A DNA stretch of 64,000 bases. Source: Vicia villosa. Taxonomy: Eukaryota; Streptophyta; Magnoliopsida; Fabales; Fabaceae. The stretch is from the NCBI RefSeq assembly GCF_029867415.1, contig NC_081185.1:123322920-123386919 (forward strand), given 5' to 3'. This document shows, piece by piece, positions 26,281 to 40,160 of this stretch (positions are counted from its first letter, which is position 1; every line of letters starts with the position of its first letter). The notes below the pieces were generated by a model that made no database searches, had not been told where the DNA came from, and saw only the letters and a program-made list of their open reading frames with translations. Both the position numbers and the translations under genes were made by a program.

Positions 26281-28704
26281 TAGGGGTGGACAAAATACCA
26301 CCAACCGATGGTAACCGACCGGCCCATACTATACGAAGGCTTTCGATCGGGTCAAGTTCGGGTCCGCGGGTCAAACGGTTTGGTCATCCGGTTCTAAGTG
26401 GATAACAACGGTTCGGTTCGGTTGGTCTAATCCAATCCAAAAAAACCGAACCCGACCGGTGTTTATTGTTATTTTTATTATTTCTTAAGCCCAATAAATA
26501 CCTCATTAACCTAAAACAAGGAAACCCTAGCCATCAGTTCCTCTTCTCGTCCTCCTATCTCTCGTCTCTCTCCCTATTTTTTTCTCAGTCACAAACGCTT
26601 ATGCCTTCTCCTATCTCTCTTTGCTTTCGGATTTCTCTCTTAAGCACAAAGCTTTTTTCATATGTAATTTTTGAAACTTAATATTGTTATCATTTTAACT
26701 AACAAATGTTTATTTGGTATTTTACAGGTTCATCTTTATCATATTTTTTCAAGGAGTTGGATGGATTCAAGGATACATTATAGAAGATTTATATAATTTT
26801 ATCTTAGTAATCAAAAGGTTAGTAGTTGGTTTATGTGATTTCTACCCTTTTTTTTGTTTAAATTTAAGGTTTGTGTATCTGTTAATAAGATCTATAATTA
26901 GGATTTGTCTAAAATTAGGGTTTTAAAGTTTGCTTAATTTGAAGCTTTGTGTTAAACTTAATATGTAATATATGGATCTGATGATCTATAATGGTTTTGT
27001 GTTAAAAAATGTTGTTTTGATCTTACAGCGTGAAAGATAATAGAAGTTTTTTACAGATGAAGGACCAAAGAGTTGCAGGTTTGTGTTAAACTTAATATCT
27101 AATGTATGGATTTGATACTATAATGGTTTTGTGTTAAAAAATGTTGTTTTGATCTTACAGCTTGAAAGATAATAGAAGTTTTTTTTACAGATGAAGGACC
27201 AAAGAGTTGCAGGTTTGTGTTAAACTTAATATCTAATGTATGGATCTGATACTATAATGGTTTTGTGTTAAAAAATGTTGTTTTGATCTTACAGCTTGAA
27301 AGATAATAGAAGTTTTTTTACAGATGAAGGACCAAAGAGTCGCAGGTTTGTGTTAAACTTAATATCTAATGTATGGATCTGATACTATAATGGTTGTGTT
27401 AAAAAATGTTGTTCTGATCTTACATCTTGAAAGATAATAGAAGTTTTTTACAGATGAAGGACTAAAGAGTTGCAGGTTTGTGTTAAACTTAATATGTAAT
27501 GTATAGATCTGATACTATAATGGTTTTGTGTTAAAAAAATTGTTGTTTTGATATTTACAGCTTGAAAGATAATTGGAGTTTTTTTACAGATGAAGGACCA
27601 AAGAATTGAAGGTTTGTGTTAAACTTAATATGTAATGTATAGATCTGATGAACTATAGTGGTTTTGTGTTTAAAAAATGTTGTTTTGATCTTACAGCTCG
27701 AAAGATAATAGTAAGTTTGGTGTATATTGTTGTGTTTGAATTATGATTACTAATCATTCTAGTAGATATTCCACCACTGACCACAACAATACTGTAGTAA
27801 ATTATGGCCTCCATTTTTTGGTAAAGTTAAAGCAAAAACTTGTGGCAGTGGCTTATGTGCTTCTAACTTTTATGAATGTGAATTCTGTTTTGAGGTTCTA
27901 TCCCTAATTCAACTTACTTTTTTTGTATAGGAAAAACATATGAACAAGCATACATGAGTTGGACTTAGTAGTGAGAAGATTTCAGTATTTGTGTTTATGT
28001 GATTTTTTTAATTATTTAAGAACTTAATATGGACTGAATTTTATTGAATTTATTGTGTTATAATTTTTTATTTATCTGATCTGATGGGGAATCTATTTGG
28101 TGTATATCTCACTTTTATTGAAAAAATGGATCAAATGATTAAAGTCATTTATTGATATTTATGTTATTATAATTTGGTTGATCTAGGTATATATTTAGTT
28201 AAAGTAATTTATTGATATTTATTTAAAATTTAATTGTGATGATTTAGTGCTAACTTTTGATCTTCCATTTTATATTAAGTTGGTGAAGAATTTGTAATAT
28301 TAATATAAAATGTATCCAGTATGTTGTTAGAAATAATTAGTATTTTTTATCCAAATAATCGTTAATTTTTTTATAAAAAATTAGTAAATTTCATCATTTT
28401 TAAAATTAAAATAAAATCATATTGAAATGAAATTGGGCTTGAATTTCGAGTGGCCCATTTACTAGCTTGTAATAAGAATTAAAAAAAAGTAGAAAACAAA
28501 CCTAATGAATTTATTAATTGGGCTTGAATATTATACTGGCCCAATTGCAAATGTTATCCGAAAAAAACCGGTCCAGCTACCCGAACCCGTTTCAACCCGA
28601 ACCCGAAAAAACCGATAATAAATCTGGTCGGAATTGGGCCAGTAGATGCCACCCGAGGGTTGGGCCGGATTGGGGTTTTGGGCCCGAACCGATGTCCACC
28701 CCTA
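26281..28704. mobile_element. Non-autonomous hAT element, 2.4 kb, 8-bp TSD
   Basis: Terminal inverted repeats TAGGGGTGGAC and GTCCACCCCTA bound 2,424 bp. The identical 8-bp duplication ATCTGAAT lies at 26273-26280 and 28705-28712. Subterminal regions are rich in inverted CGGTTCGG/CCGAACC words, which are typical transposase-binding DNA in hAT elements. No transposase frame was seen. The left part (26515-26590) resembles a plant gene leader (AAACCCTAGCC, CTCTCTCC). The centre is a tandem repeat. It lies inside the solo LTR. Confidence 0.88.
26947..27720. repeat. 133-bp tandem repeat, about 5.7 copies, inside hAT element
   Basis: The phrase TTGTGTTAAACTTAATAT recurs at 26947, 27081, 27215, 27348, 27478 and 27614, so the period is 130-136 bp. 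Each unit contains TTTTGATCTTACAG and TTTTTTACAGATGAAGGAC, both of which look like 3' splice-site contexts. The units are highly similar, with only scattered changes. Confidence 0.9.
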
Positions 28705-29058
28705 ATCTGAATGATGCATTCTGATTTTTGAACTGGAAGCAACAAGCGTTTCTAAACTTAATTATGATTTCTGAATAGTTGATTTGCTTCAAAACATTTG
28801 TAGATCCTTTTTCTGCTGAGTCATTCAACATTCTTCAGAATTGTTGACTTATCTTCAGAATTGAGATGAATAGTTCTTCTGATGTGTGATGACGTTGATT
28901 TTGATGATTATCTAGACAACAATCCTAATCAACCAAAAGAGTGAATCTGCACACTTAAGAAATTATTGTAGTACAAAAAAATTTCATACAAATATATGTA
29001 TTGTTATCATCAATACTTAAAGACTAAATGCAGAATGGAATCTTGTTCTAACAATTAC

Positions 29059-29690
29059 CCCGGGGTGGTTCCAAGGGAATAACAAACATGGTGTGGGTCA
29101 AATAGGAGGATGTGTGAAAAACCAAAAAGTAAGGTGGTCTAGGAACGAATGATCTTAGATTGGTTAATTTTGTCTTGCTTAGTAAGTGAATGTGGAGGAT
29201 TCATTTAGATTCGCCTTTTCTTTGGAGGGACATTAGCAAGACAATGTATGGGGCCATAGGTATGATTCCTCTTTAGTAGGTAGGGAAGGTTACCTCAAGA
29301 AGGTCTCTTGTTGGTGGACAAATGTTTCTCTCCTTGGGTCTCCATCAGATCAGGAGTTAGACTGGTTTGACTTTTCTTTTGTCAAGGTAGTTGTGGAAGG
29401 TTAGAAGACTAGATTTTGGCATGATGTATGGATGGAAACTACCTCTATTTTTGTTTATTTATTAGAGGTTATTTCTTATTTCTGAGTAGAAGTCTCAGGT
29501 GGTGGGTTCTTTGGGTGCTTGGGTGGTGGACGTTTAGGTTTGAAGTTTTATGTGGATAAAGACTTTTCGATTTTTAGAATAGGAGATTTGTGTGTTCTTT
29601 CCTTGATTTTATTTTGAGGGTAGTTAAGTTTGGCGAGAAGATATTTGGGTTTTGATTTTGTGATCATAGTTTCTAGGTTTGATCACCAAG
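29059..29690 (+). pseudogene. L1-type LINE relic, right part
   Basis: This continues the frame broken at 25363. It resembles the LINE region after the RT palm (GGxNKH-GVGQIGGCVKNQK, then W-WRIHLDSPFLWRDISK), where intact elements read WxKWEDVCxPKxxGGLG and KWRWRLL. It is frameshifted and full of stops, and no 3' poly(A) was found. Confidence 0.65.
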
Positions 29691-31850
29691 GAGATCGTCC
29701 AGAGGCTTAGTCTAACATATACCTACTTTTACACAAGAAATCGCTACAAAAGCAGCAAATCCAAACTGCGTGAAGTTTCTAAAAAAGCAATATAAAGTCT
29801 AAGTATACAGTATCTATATGATAAATCAAAGAGTAAAGTTTAAAGAGGGTGTACAAAATATTTATAGTGGTTTAGATCATTAGTCCTTGCTAGAGCTTAA
29901 TCTACTCTTAAATGGTTTCACCATTAAAAATTTATAGGATCTTCCACTATTTTGAAAAGTTAAAACAATATTTTTTTTGCTCTGATAGATAATCAACAAC
30001 ATTGAGCACTACAAGCCAACGAAATTCTTTGGCCAAATACATGTCTAAATTAATTTCCCCTTATGTTGTAGCGTAACGTTAAAACTACCAAACTTTCAAG
30101 ATATTTACTTGATCTTGATGCAAAAATCTTGCTACACCAAGAAGATCCTGCTCCAAGCTTTTGTTCCGCATCTAATTTTACTCGGACATATTAGTTCCTT
30201 ACTTGAGCCTTTGTTCTATTCAAGAATGATTGGAAACTTCTAACTTTGTTCTGCAACAATCTTTGCACAATTATACTGAAGTCTTCAATGTAGTATAGAG
30301 AACACTTTTTTTCTTTGTTGAAAATTAATATCCAGATACCATAGACACAAAACAATTCTTTATCCTGATACACATAACAAAAATATTTTAAAAAAAAACA
30401 TTAGCTTCCTTAATGTACCTTAGATCTATCATTCATAATAAATATTTAGAGTTGAGTACCACTACAATTGTTTCTTGGTTTAAGGTTAGAGATGATGATG
30501 ATTATCTAAAGAAACTCACACAGCACAATATAGATCTCACAAGAACAATGTTTTAGGAAGTTTTTCACAAGGTTGAAACAAGAGAATACATGTTAGGGAA
30601 AGGAAGGACAAACATGGGTCTTTCTCGAGATTTTTTAAAAATATGAATCCTTATCTTACTTCTTCATAAAATAATTCATTAAACAATTTTTTATGAATGT
30701 ATAAGAAAAATAAATTTTATCTGTAGAAATATTATAGAGAAAATGACAAAAAGAATTTATATAGGTGATAGAGGTTAGGCATAAAAGTGAGATAAAATGC
30801 ACACTGAGTTTAGTCAAATTTTACAATCTTCATTTGAATCAGAGGAACGAATGACTTAAATTGAGGTGATAAAATTGGGAAATAGAAAGCTTTGATTTGA
30901 ATCATGATGTGATACATGTTATTTGAGTCAAGCAATTACTTTATTTGAATCATTGTTAATTTAAAAAAAAAGTGCTCATGATTCGAGTCAAAGAGAATCA
31001 TGATTCGAGTCATGATGTCTTCTGATTCAAGTCAGAGAGTTTCTTTATTTGAATAAAAAATACAAATCCAAAATCATGATTTACAAATGAACTTTTCATT
31101 CAAATCAGTTTTATGCTTAATTCGAATCAAGCATAAAAAACACCATGTTTTATGTTTTCTAACTTATGATTCAAGGCACACACATGTTGACTTTTGACTA
31201 ACTTGTTCATGATAAGAAAACACGTTGAAATGGATCAAATATAACTTATTGAATGTAAGAAGAGACATGAGATACAATCTATAACAAATGATTAGATTAC
31301 AACTAAATTAATCAAAGCAATAAATCAAGTTACAATAAATTGAAAATGTTACAAAAAACATAAAAACACAGATGAAAAAGAATGAGGATAACACTACTAC
31401 CGACATCACAATTTCATTTTGTAGTGAAACTATAAGCTCAATTATATATTTATTTTCCAAATCTAAATCTATGGAAGCTACTACATGACGGATATGTGCA
31501 TCCTAAAGGTTTTGAAGGAAAAATGTTGAACCTTTTTCTATGGACATTGCTACAAGAATAGGCTTGACCATTAGTCTAGTCTTGGTAAGTTATTTAACAT
31601 TGTTGGTTAAAAGCATGTGTTAGGATAGGTTTGCATCTCTGGAATTTATTTTCAAAACCCCTGTTTTATTTTACAAAGTGCTTATGTTGTATTCAATCCT
31701 ATGGTCATTAGAAGTCATGAACTTTATTATTTGTATAGCATAAAAAACACCTTTTTACATCAACAATCGTCCTAGTGTAATATCAAGTACAGTTTTGGAT
31801 GCTGCTGTAAACCACTTATGGATGTATGTTTTTTAGCGGTCTTATCAAAT
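29691..31850. other. Decayed repeat DNA, no gene; palindromic GATTCGAATC words
   Basis: No reading frame of note. Bases about 29830-29990 look like LTR DNA. The stretch 30830-31180 carries about ten variants of TGATTCGAATCA at 20-40 bp spacing, which suggests the interior of an old LTR. Family not identified. Confidence 0.45.
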
Positions 31851-31852
31851 AA

Positions 31853-32250
31853 ATGGTTAAGACACTTACTCAACATGGAGTTGTAAAATTCCTACGCCTC
31901 ACACAAAGTTTCTATAGAACCTTGAGAAAAGACAACAATAGTAGTCACTGCATCTATGATTTTGTTGTGAGGAAAGAGCCACAATGGAAATTTCTCTTCC
32001 GAGGTGCTCCAATTATTGATTTTCGTTGTAGGTTTGTCTATATACCTACCATTTTCAGTCTCATAAGCACCAAGAGAACCAAAAATCTCATAAAATTCTA
32101 TAAGATAAGAATAAGGATCTTTGTAGTATAATCCAATGAAACGATTAGTATATAGTATCTCGAGGATATCAGTCTTCATCTCTATCTAGATTTGGTTCCT
32201 TGGATGCCCATTAATATGGGAAAGCCTTTGAGGATTATTAGGTGCAAAAT
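31853..32250 (-). pseudogene. Ty3/gypsy gag relic
   Basis: The minus-strand frame 32179-31892 carries gypsy capsid words: YLIEFYEIFGSLGA, NNWSTSEEKFPLWLFPHNK and VVFSQGSIETLCEA. These correspond to the DPxxHLxxFYEIC, W-EEKFLxRFFP and FxQGxxESLxEAWER motifs of plant Ty3 gag. Only this fragment remains. Confidence 0.65.
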
Positions 32251-32333
32251 TCCTTCTAGTGTTCGCACCATTTGTTGAACCAAGATTGGTTTAAAGAACA
32301 ATAATATTTAATTTGGTTTTGATTTTTTTTAAC

Positions 32334-33005
32334 AAAAGGTGTGCAAGGAGCAACACTTGCAAATGCATTAATCAAAGGAGATACAAAAAGAGGGGGGACA
32401 AAAAGCCAAAAAACCCTCAACCATTACAAAAACGAAAAAGAAGGAAAACTCAAACGATTACGAGTAAAGTCAGATCTGATCGGGTCTGAAATAGAGTCCC
32501 ACCAAAGGTCGTCGTTGATAGAGAGACCAATATTGGCAATTATGTCAGCACGGAAGTTGCCTTCACGATAGATGTGCGACACTGTAAGTCATATTGGAAG
32601 CTATGATAAGGTAGTTCGACCACTTGTTCTTGAGTTTCCAAGGGACGATCGAGGAGTTCGAAAAAGCTTTGCACACTATCTTGGAGTCAGTTTCTAACCA
32701 GAGGTAATTCCAGCCCTTTTGCTTAAAAAATTTCTATTGTTGTCATAGGCCCGGTAAGTTCCGGATGTAGAGCAAAAGACGTGCCAATATTTGTAGCAAA
32801 GCAGCCCATAAAATTAGCAAAGTGGTTATGAAAAATGCCACAGCAAGCCGCTGAACCAGGGGCACCAAGAGCATCCCCGTCACTATTACATTTAACCCAA
32901 GGATTGGCTGGAAGAGTCCAAAACACTTCTCGAATCAAAGGGGCTTTAGGCTTTCCTAGTGAGGTCTTTTTCACCATTCCATAATTATGCTTCACAATCT
33001 TTGTC
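32334..33005 (-). pseudogene. LINE RNase H domain relic
   Basis: The minus-strand frame 32995-32723 reads NPWVKCNSDGDALGAPGSAACCGIF (RNase H start, WVKCNTDGA-like) and SFALHPELTGPMTTIEI (the AELxAxxxAIE helix with the catalytic Glu). After a frameshift it continues W-ETDSKL, NRWSNCL and HIYREGNFRADIIAN (the REGNxxAD motif). The poly(T) at about 32322-32330 on the plus strand is consistent with the element's 3' poly(A) end. Confidence 0.75.
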
Positions 33006-33269
33006 CTACAAAAATTAAAGACATAATTATATCTATAAACGCAAAAATAATTTTAAAACTTGAAATTAGCCAACAGTAATATTTACATTACCTTACTATC
33101 ATCATCATTATCATTATCGTCATCATCAACTATATACTCATTAACACATTTGAAAGAAGCAAATGTCTTTGAATAACCTAAACCTAATAAAGAAATACCT
33201 AAAATACATATAAAAAGTAATTATAGTTATAACAACGATAAACAGAGATGAATTCAACATAAAATATAT
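33006..33269. other. AT-rich spacer
   Basis: Nothing recognised; contains an ATCATCATTATCATTATCGTC run near 33095-33130. Confidence 0.4.
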
Positions 33270-34765
33270 CAACAACACTGACTCATTTCCCTTCTCTTAC
33301 CTTAGTGTGCCTATATTTAAAGGCAAGCCTAAAACTATTGTTCTTAGATCTTTAATTGACAAAATCAAAGCTAAATTTAATTCTTGGAAATCTTCCTTGG
33401 TAAACTTTGTCGGCATGGTTCAATTGATGAAATGAACAATCTCAGTTATGCTTGTGCATAGTTTCAATGTTTATTCTTGGCTTATGTCCTTTATTAAAGA
33501 GTTTGAGAAATATTGGAAGAATTTCATTTGGGCAGGGGGCATTAAGAAAAATAAGCTAATTATTTAGGCTTATAAGAAGGTTTGCATTCCCTATAATCAA
33601 GGAGGCTTAGAACTAATAACCCCCAGGGTGCTAAATGAGGCCTCAAACTTGAAGCTTTGCAGGGAGGTCATGAATTATAGTGAGGACTAGGCCATTTTGC
33701 TTAGAGGCGGGTCTCTTAGGAACAATGTTTGCATCTCTCATCATTTTTCATCCTCTATTTGGAGTATCATAAATAAGGAGTGGAACATTGTTGCCTTTAA
33801 CACTACAATTATTCTTGGTAATGGTTGTAACATAAACTTTTGGCACCAGCCATACTGTGGGCCTCCCTTCACTGATGTCATCTGGAATCACATCTTGATC
33901 AACCTCGACACATTTGTATCAGAATTCTCAACTAATGGCAAATGGTCCTTTGCTAAGAATATACTCGGCTTGATTCCCAATCTGCCCCTACTTGCTAGTC
34001 AATTTACCTTAACTTTAGACCTAAATGAGGATTGTAAGGGTTAGACTCACTCCACATCAAGAAAATTTTCCATGAAAGAGGCTTATTCCTTTGAATCTAC
34101 TAGTAAATAAGCTCAATCCTGGACTAATAACATATAGAGTTTTTTTCCAAAGCTTTCAATGTTTAGTGGCTTTATCATAATAAAAAGCCCATAAATGACA
34201 ACATCTCTCTAAGAGATTGTAATGTTCCTTCTATGTGCTAAATGTATTTGACGCACCAGGAAACAACTGAGCATTTACTCTTCCTTTGTCCATATGCTTC
34301 CAAAATTTGGCATTGGTTTTCATCCTTCATGGGCATGCATGTCACTAATAACACTAGAAATTCTAATGCTTTGTGCTAAGAGCTGGAAAAACTAATGTAA
34401 TGTAGTTATTCAAGTTTCTATAACTTCCATCATTAATATGATTTGGCATGTTAGGAACCAAGCAAGATTCTACAATAATTTCTTGCACTAGAAGTCTCGT
34501 TCATAGGGAGCATGACCAAGAAGACATCTAACTCTTCAATTACAGATTTTTTGATCATCAAAACTTTCAAAATCAACATCCATCCTCCAAAAGCTCCCAT
34601 GATTCTTAAAGTATTCTAACATCATCCCTATGATGGTTGGTTGAAGTGTAACACAAATGGTTCATTCTCTCCTTCCTTTGTTTCATATGGAGGCTTATTC
34701 AGTGATTATAATGGTGACTTTTTGTTTGTCTTTGTTGAGATTGTGGAGTGTAACTCCTCTTAAAT
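33270..34765 (+). pseudogene. L1-type LINE relic (RT C-terminus to RNase H)
   Basis: The plus strand reads FPFSYLSVPIFKGKPKTI, DKIKAKFNSWKSSLVNF, YWKNFIWAGGIKKNK and GGLELITPRVLNEASNLKL, the thumb region of plant L1 reverse transcriptase. The intact frame 33697-34044 (ILGNGCNINFWHQPYCGPP) follows. Near 34640 comes GWLKCNTNGSFSPSFVSYGG, an RNase H start. Several stops and frameshifts separate these blocks. It lies head-to-head with the minus-strand RNase H relic on its left. Confidence 0.78.
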
Positions 34766-35600
34766 AATTAAATAATTGTTCAAAAGTACATACACATAGT
34801 ATTTGTCAATGAATATAAATAATTCTAACTATAATAATATTGAAGATGAAAAGTGTTCCAGGTCCTAGGCAGAATCGGCCCTTCTAGTTCCTGCAACTTT
34901 AATGCTCCATGGGGGAATTTCTAATATATGTAGTTGGGTCCATCCTAGTTAAGTTATATCTTCTCCTGTTGTATGAGTGTGACCAATTCCTTCAATACCA
35001 AGTTACCCTCCTGCATATCTCTTGGCTTTACTTTGGAGTTATACCTTCTCACATCCCTGTGTTTGGCAGCGAATTCTCAAACATAGGCAACATCTCTTAC
35101 TTCATCGATCACATTTGCTGCACATTTTAAACATATCACACTAGCCTCCATGTTGAATCTCTACGAGAAGCATTGTATGTTAATATTATGATGAATGTGT
35201 TGCTCCTTAGGTTGTAGAGAGCGTGTATAACTTAGAGTCTGTCTTTCCCCCTTGAGGGGAGAGATATTTACGGAGACCCTCTGGGCCTAGGGTTTTCTTA
35301 GAAAGGTTAGTTGCCCCTTAGTCAATGGTTGACCGTTGAACGCCTATTTCCAAGGGAGATGTGGGTCAGTAATGACCTTGACTTTCTCTCTATCCATGAA
35401 ACGCCTTATCCCACGCTTCCCATGATGGGGCGATAGAAAACTCCATGGGGAGAGTCGATACCTTCCTTTGGGAGACATTCACTCACTCCCTCTTTTTGGG
35501 AGATATAAAGGCATCTCCCTAGGCAAGGCCCTTAGAAATAATAACACTACAAAATATGATAACAATGTGAACACTTAATCATCACAAATTATTTTTGATT
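34766..35600. other. Repeat-like DNA without recognised coding
   Basis: GC-richer than its surroundings (about 35220-35530), with GGGAGA/TCTCCC words and TTGGGAGACATTC. It may be an LTR fragment. The 73-codon frame at 34909-35130 resembles no family known to me. Confidence 0.4.
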
Positions 35601-36250
35601 CACTATATTTGAACCATGAAGAGAACAAATAAGTGAAATAATCTAAAGCAAATGATTTAATAAAGAAGTACAGGTCACTCAATTTTAAAGAAGATGAAAA
35701 CATGGAGAGCCATTTTTCTATATTTCAAACTTTATTCTCAAGACTCAGAGTATTGGGTAAAAGTTATATTATTGTTGATCATGTTAAGAAAATCCTTAGG
35801 TGTTAGCCAAAAGAATGAGGATCAAAAGTTGCAACTATTAAAGAAGAAAATGATCCAGATAACTTAGCTCTTGAGGGCCTCATTAGTTCTCTTTAGAGTC
35901 ATGAAATATATATTGACGAAGATGAACCCTAGAGGAAACCAAATTTTATTTCTTTAAATTAAAAAAGGAAGAAGAATAAGGCTATGCAAGGTGAAGAATT
36001 AGAAGATGAATATCATGCAGAAGTATCAAAAGATGATGAGCTTCCATTTGCTTTCAAACAAGTACAACATCTATGGGCCACAAGGGATAAGTAATTTCCC
36101 ATCAAGGAGTTCAGATGCTCCAAGATCTAATATGCAATAAAGAAGATAACAAAAAGGCCATTTAATGTGAATGCAAAGAACATGGACACTTTATTAATGA
36201 ATATCCCAAGTCTAAGAAAAATAGATATAAAGTAAATAAGAATTGACTTT
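35601..36250 (+). pseudogene. Copia gag relic (SIRE/Maximus-like)
   Basis: The plus strand reads KYRSLNFKEDENMESHFSIF, SYIIVDHVKKILR, ATIKEENDPDNLALEGLI and then a Lys/Glu-rich linker. It ends near 36160-36230 with a degraded zinc knuckle (CECKEHGHFINEYPKSKK) whose final Cys is replaced by Tyr and whose first Cys region carries a stop. These match copia nucleocapsid order. Confidence 0.65.
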
Positions 36251-36262
36251 TATGAATATGTA

Positions 36263-37440
<1,178 letters not shown>

Positions 37441-37860
37441 TGTATGAGTTCTTCCACATATAAATGCTCAAGTCTCCATATTTATAACCAATGTGGGACT
37501 CTAAAGTGGAAACTATTTTTGTCTATATACACACTCCCTCTCAAGTCCACAAGGCTCCCCCATGTGGAAACTCTTTTTGTCCATACACTTGTATCGTCGT
37601 TGACACCTCTTCATGGGCATTTCGATACAAGTAAGTCGGTCCCTTTACACGAACCAAGGGCTCATGATACCATCTGTTAGTTCATGAGGAGGAGCATTTA
37701 ACAACGGGTCAAGAGCAACACATAAGTTAGAGAGACACCACATATTCACCTAAAACCTTAAGATGATAGATGTATATGGGTTCTCCCATTTATAAATGTT
37801 CAAGTCTCCACATTTATAATCAATGTGAGACTTTAACTCACACTTGAATTATTATTCTTA
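37441..37860. repeat. LTR-like DNA with imperfect internal duplication
   Basis: The phrase GCTCAAGTCTCCATATTTAT at about 37467 recurs with changes at about 37800 (GTTCAAGTCTCCACATTTAT), each followed by AATCAATGTGGGACT-type DNA. The word CTCATGATACCATCTGTTAG near 37660 is typical of copia LTR ends. Borders not determined. Confidence 0.45.
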
Positions 37861-38676
37861 ACATTATCTCCCTCTTTACTATATCGAAAGTCGCAAACCA
37901 CCGTAACTGATTCAGAGTCCACTCTTTTCAATCAACCCTTATTTCAATACGGAACAAAAAGAACCGAACCGTGTCCAATAATGTAAAAGGTACTTTGCCT
38001 TTCTCATTTAGCTATGTTGTCGTTGCATCTTCTTTCCTATTATATATTTACTAGCATCCACGTGCCCGTCTGTCCGCTTTTTCAATGCGTGTCCGAGAAA
38101 ATATAAATAGTATTTTTATTTAAATTTGATTTTTAAAAATCTATGTGGAAGTTAATAGTAGGTAGTTATGTGAAAATTACTAATAGTAGTTTCAATGGAA
38201 ATTATTATGCAGTAGTTTCAATGGAAATAATTATGTAAATTACACACTAAAGTAAGGGTAAATATGGTAAAAAAATAGACTACACCAAAATAAAGTATTC
38301 TCTTTATATATGTTATAGATAATACACTTTGGTCCGATATTATTTTAGTATCTATATTATTCTTTATTTCATTGTTTTTTTAATGATTTAATTATATTTT
38401 CAAAATATTTAGCAAAATGACTCATGTTTGTAGTTATTTAATTGCTTTATTTTATCATTGTCCACGTCAATTACTTCATGCATGTACATTTTTAAAAATA
38501 TTTTTGTCAAATATTTATTTATTTTTAATTTTTATTTTAAAACTTTGAATTCAAATATTTTATAATGTTTTATAAATCAATTTTATTATAAATAAAATTT
38601 GCATAGATAAAAAAATAATGAAAACCGAATAAAAAAATGTTTTGTGTTGGGAAAGACAATTTTTTTTTAAATAAAC

Positions 38677-38857
38677 GAGTTTAATTGCTATGTACTGTCA
38701 ATGTAAATTTTTTTACACTATCAATGAATCACAACTACTCAATTATAATACTTCTTAAGAAATTAAAATAAAAGCCAAACACTTCCAACAAATTAATAGT
38801 TGTGATTCACTGACAGTGTAAAACTTCTTTACACCGTCAATATATTCCAATTAAATT
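38677..38857. mobile_element. Inverted-repeat MITE
   Basis: The left arm (38677-38735; TTTAATTGCTATGTACTGTC … TCAATGAATCACAACT) is an imperfect inverted copy of the right arm (38797-38857; AGTTGTGATTCACTGACAGT … CCAATTAAATTC). The two are joined by about 60 bp. No target duplication could be fixed because the flanks are AT-rich. Confidence 0.7.
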
Positions 38858-40131
38858 CAAAATAAAAACTCTTGATACTTGTAGACATCATTTTTTTATT
38901 TAAATAAAATTTTAATTTACTCAAATTGTTTATTTTCTCTTTTATAACTGAGTTCCTATGAAAAAGCTTAGTGAAAAGAATTATCTTAATGACATTACTG
39001 TGAAATAATTAAATAGTTAATTATATTAAAGCTCCCTTTTAAACGTTAAATATATAATTATTATTGAAATATTCTTAAAATAATTATATTATATAAATAA
39101 GAATATTAAACTCACTCCCTATAAGTTTTAAAGCAAAAAATATATATTTTTCTTGTTATAAATTGTAAGCAAAATTTTTTTAATTTTATTTTAAGTATTT
39201 TATCATAAAAATTGCACATTTTCCAAAATAAAATAAAATATAAATTATATTTAATTTATTTTCTCTCTCATTTTTTCTATAAATAATAATTAATTGAAAG
39301 TGTTTTTACATCTCCCTGTAAAATATATTAAAAAAACACAAAAAATATTTTTTTAATAAATATGAAATATTGATTATTTGCTTATAAATCGTTACAGGTA
39401 GTATAAATTTTAATTTGGATAAAATATTCATAACTCTTTTATGAAAATTTCTTTGAAAACTTTTTAAATATCCTAACAATTCGTTAAATTCTTCTTCAAA
39501 TGATTACAAAATTGATAGAAAATTATATTTACCAAAAACATGTAATAAAAAAAGTACATGCATGATGATGTAGTTGACGTTGACAATGACAAAATATGGA
39601 GTATACACTTTCTTTTTGGTTGATTTTTGCATGAATCCCAAGTAGTAAATGACAATATTAATTGCGAGTTACAGGTCCATAAACATGTTAAACACTGCAC
39701 ATCTAACGCACACATGATTTCTTGCTTCTATGTTTTTGCCTATTGAGTCGAAAAATACAATATTTTTGCCTAAAGGTTTCTTTGATTATTTGGTGTGTTA
39801 TGGTGCATCGTACCCATTGTAACAGGTTCACGTAATTGGTTACATCATTGTTTGATTACTCAGTCAAATACCATGATATATGATAGAGACCAGATGATGC
39901 ATGATGAGAGAGTGTGTGTGTATTTGTTTGTTTATGATTGGCTAATATATAAAAAAAAGAATTGTTTTGGAATAATACATCAATGATGATAGTTGGAAAA
40001 TAAAGAGGGTGATGCCAAAAACTGAGAATGCTTGAATTGATGAAGTGTTGTTAACTCAATTTGAAGGGACTGTGACAACTCAAATATTTTCAAGTTTTAG
40101 AGCAATTAGGTTGTGTCCATGAGTTGTTTAC

Positions 40132-40160
40132 ATTTATTTATTTATTTATTTATTTATTTT
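40132..40160. repeat. (TTTA)n microsatellite
   Basis: About seven TTTA units in a row. Confidence 0.9.

Larger units (their letters stand above)
25364..29053 (-). mobile_element. Solo LTR (probably copia) inserted in LINE relic
   Basis: On the minus strand it begins TGTTAGAACAAGATTCC at 29053 and ends AACCTTCA at 25364. It is flanked by ATTAT (25359-25363) and ATTAC (29054-29058), a near-identical 5-bp target duplication. Both flanks are consecutive parts of one LINE coding sequence, which supports the borders. After removing the nested hAT element the LTR is about 1.26 kb. No internal retroelement sequence was seen, so it is a solo LTR. The copia assignment is inferred from length and ends. 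Confidence 0.72.
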
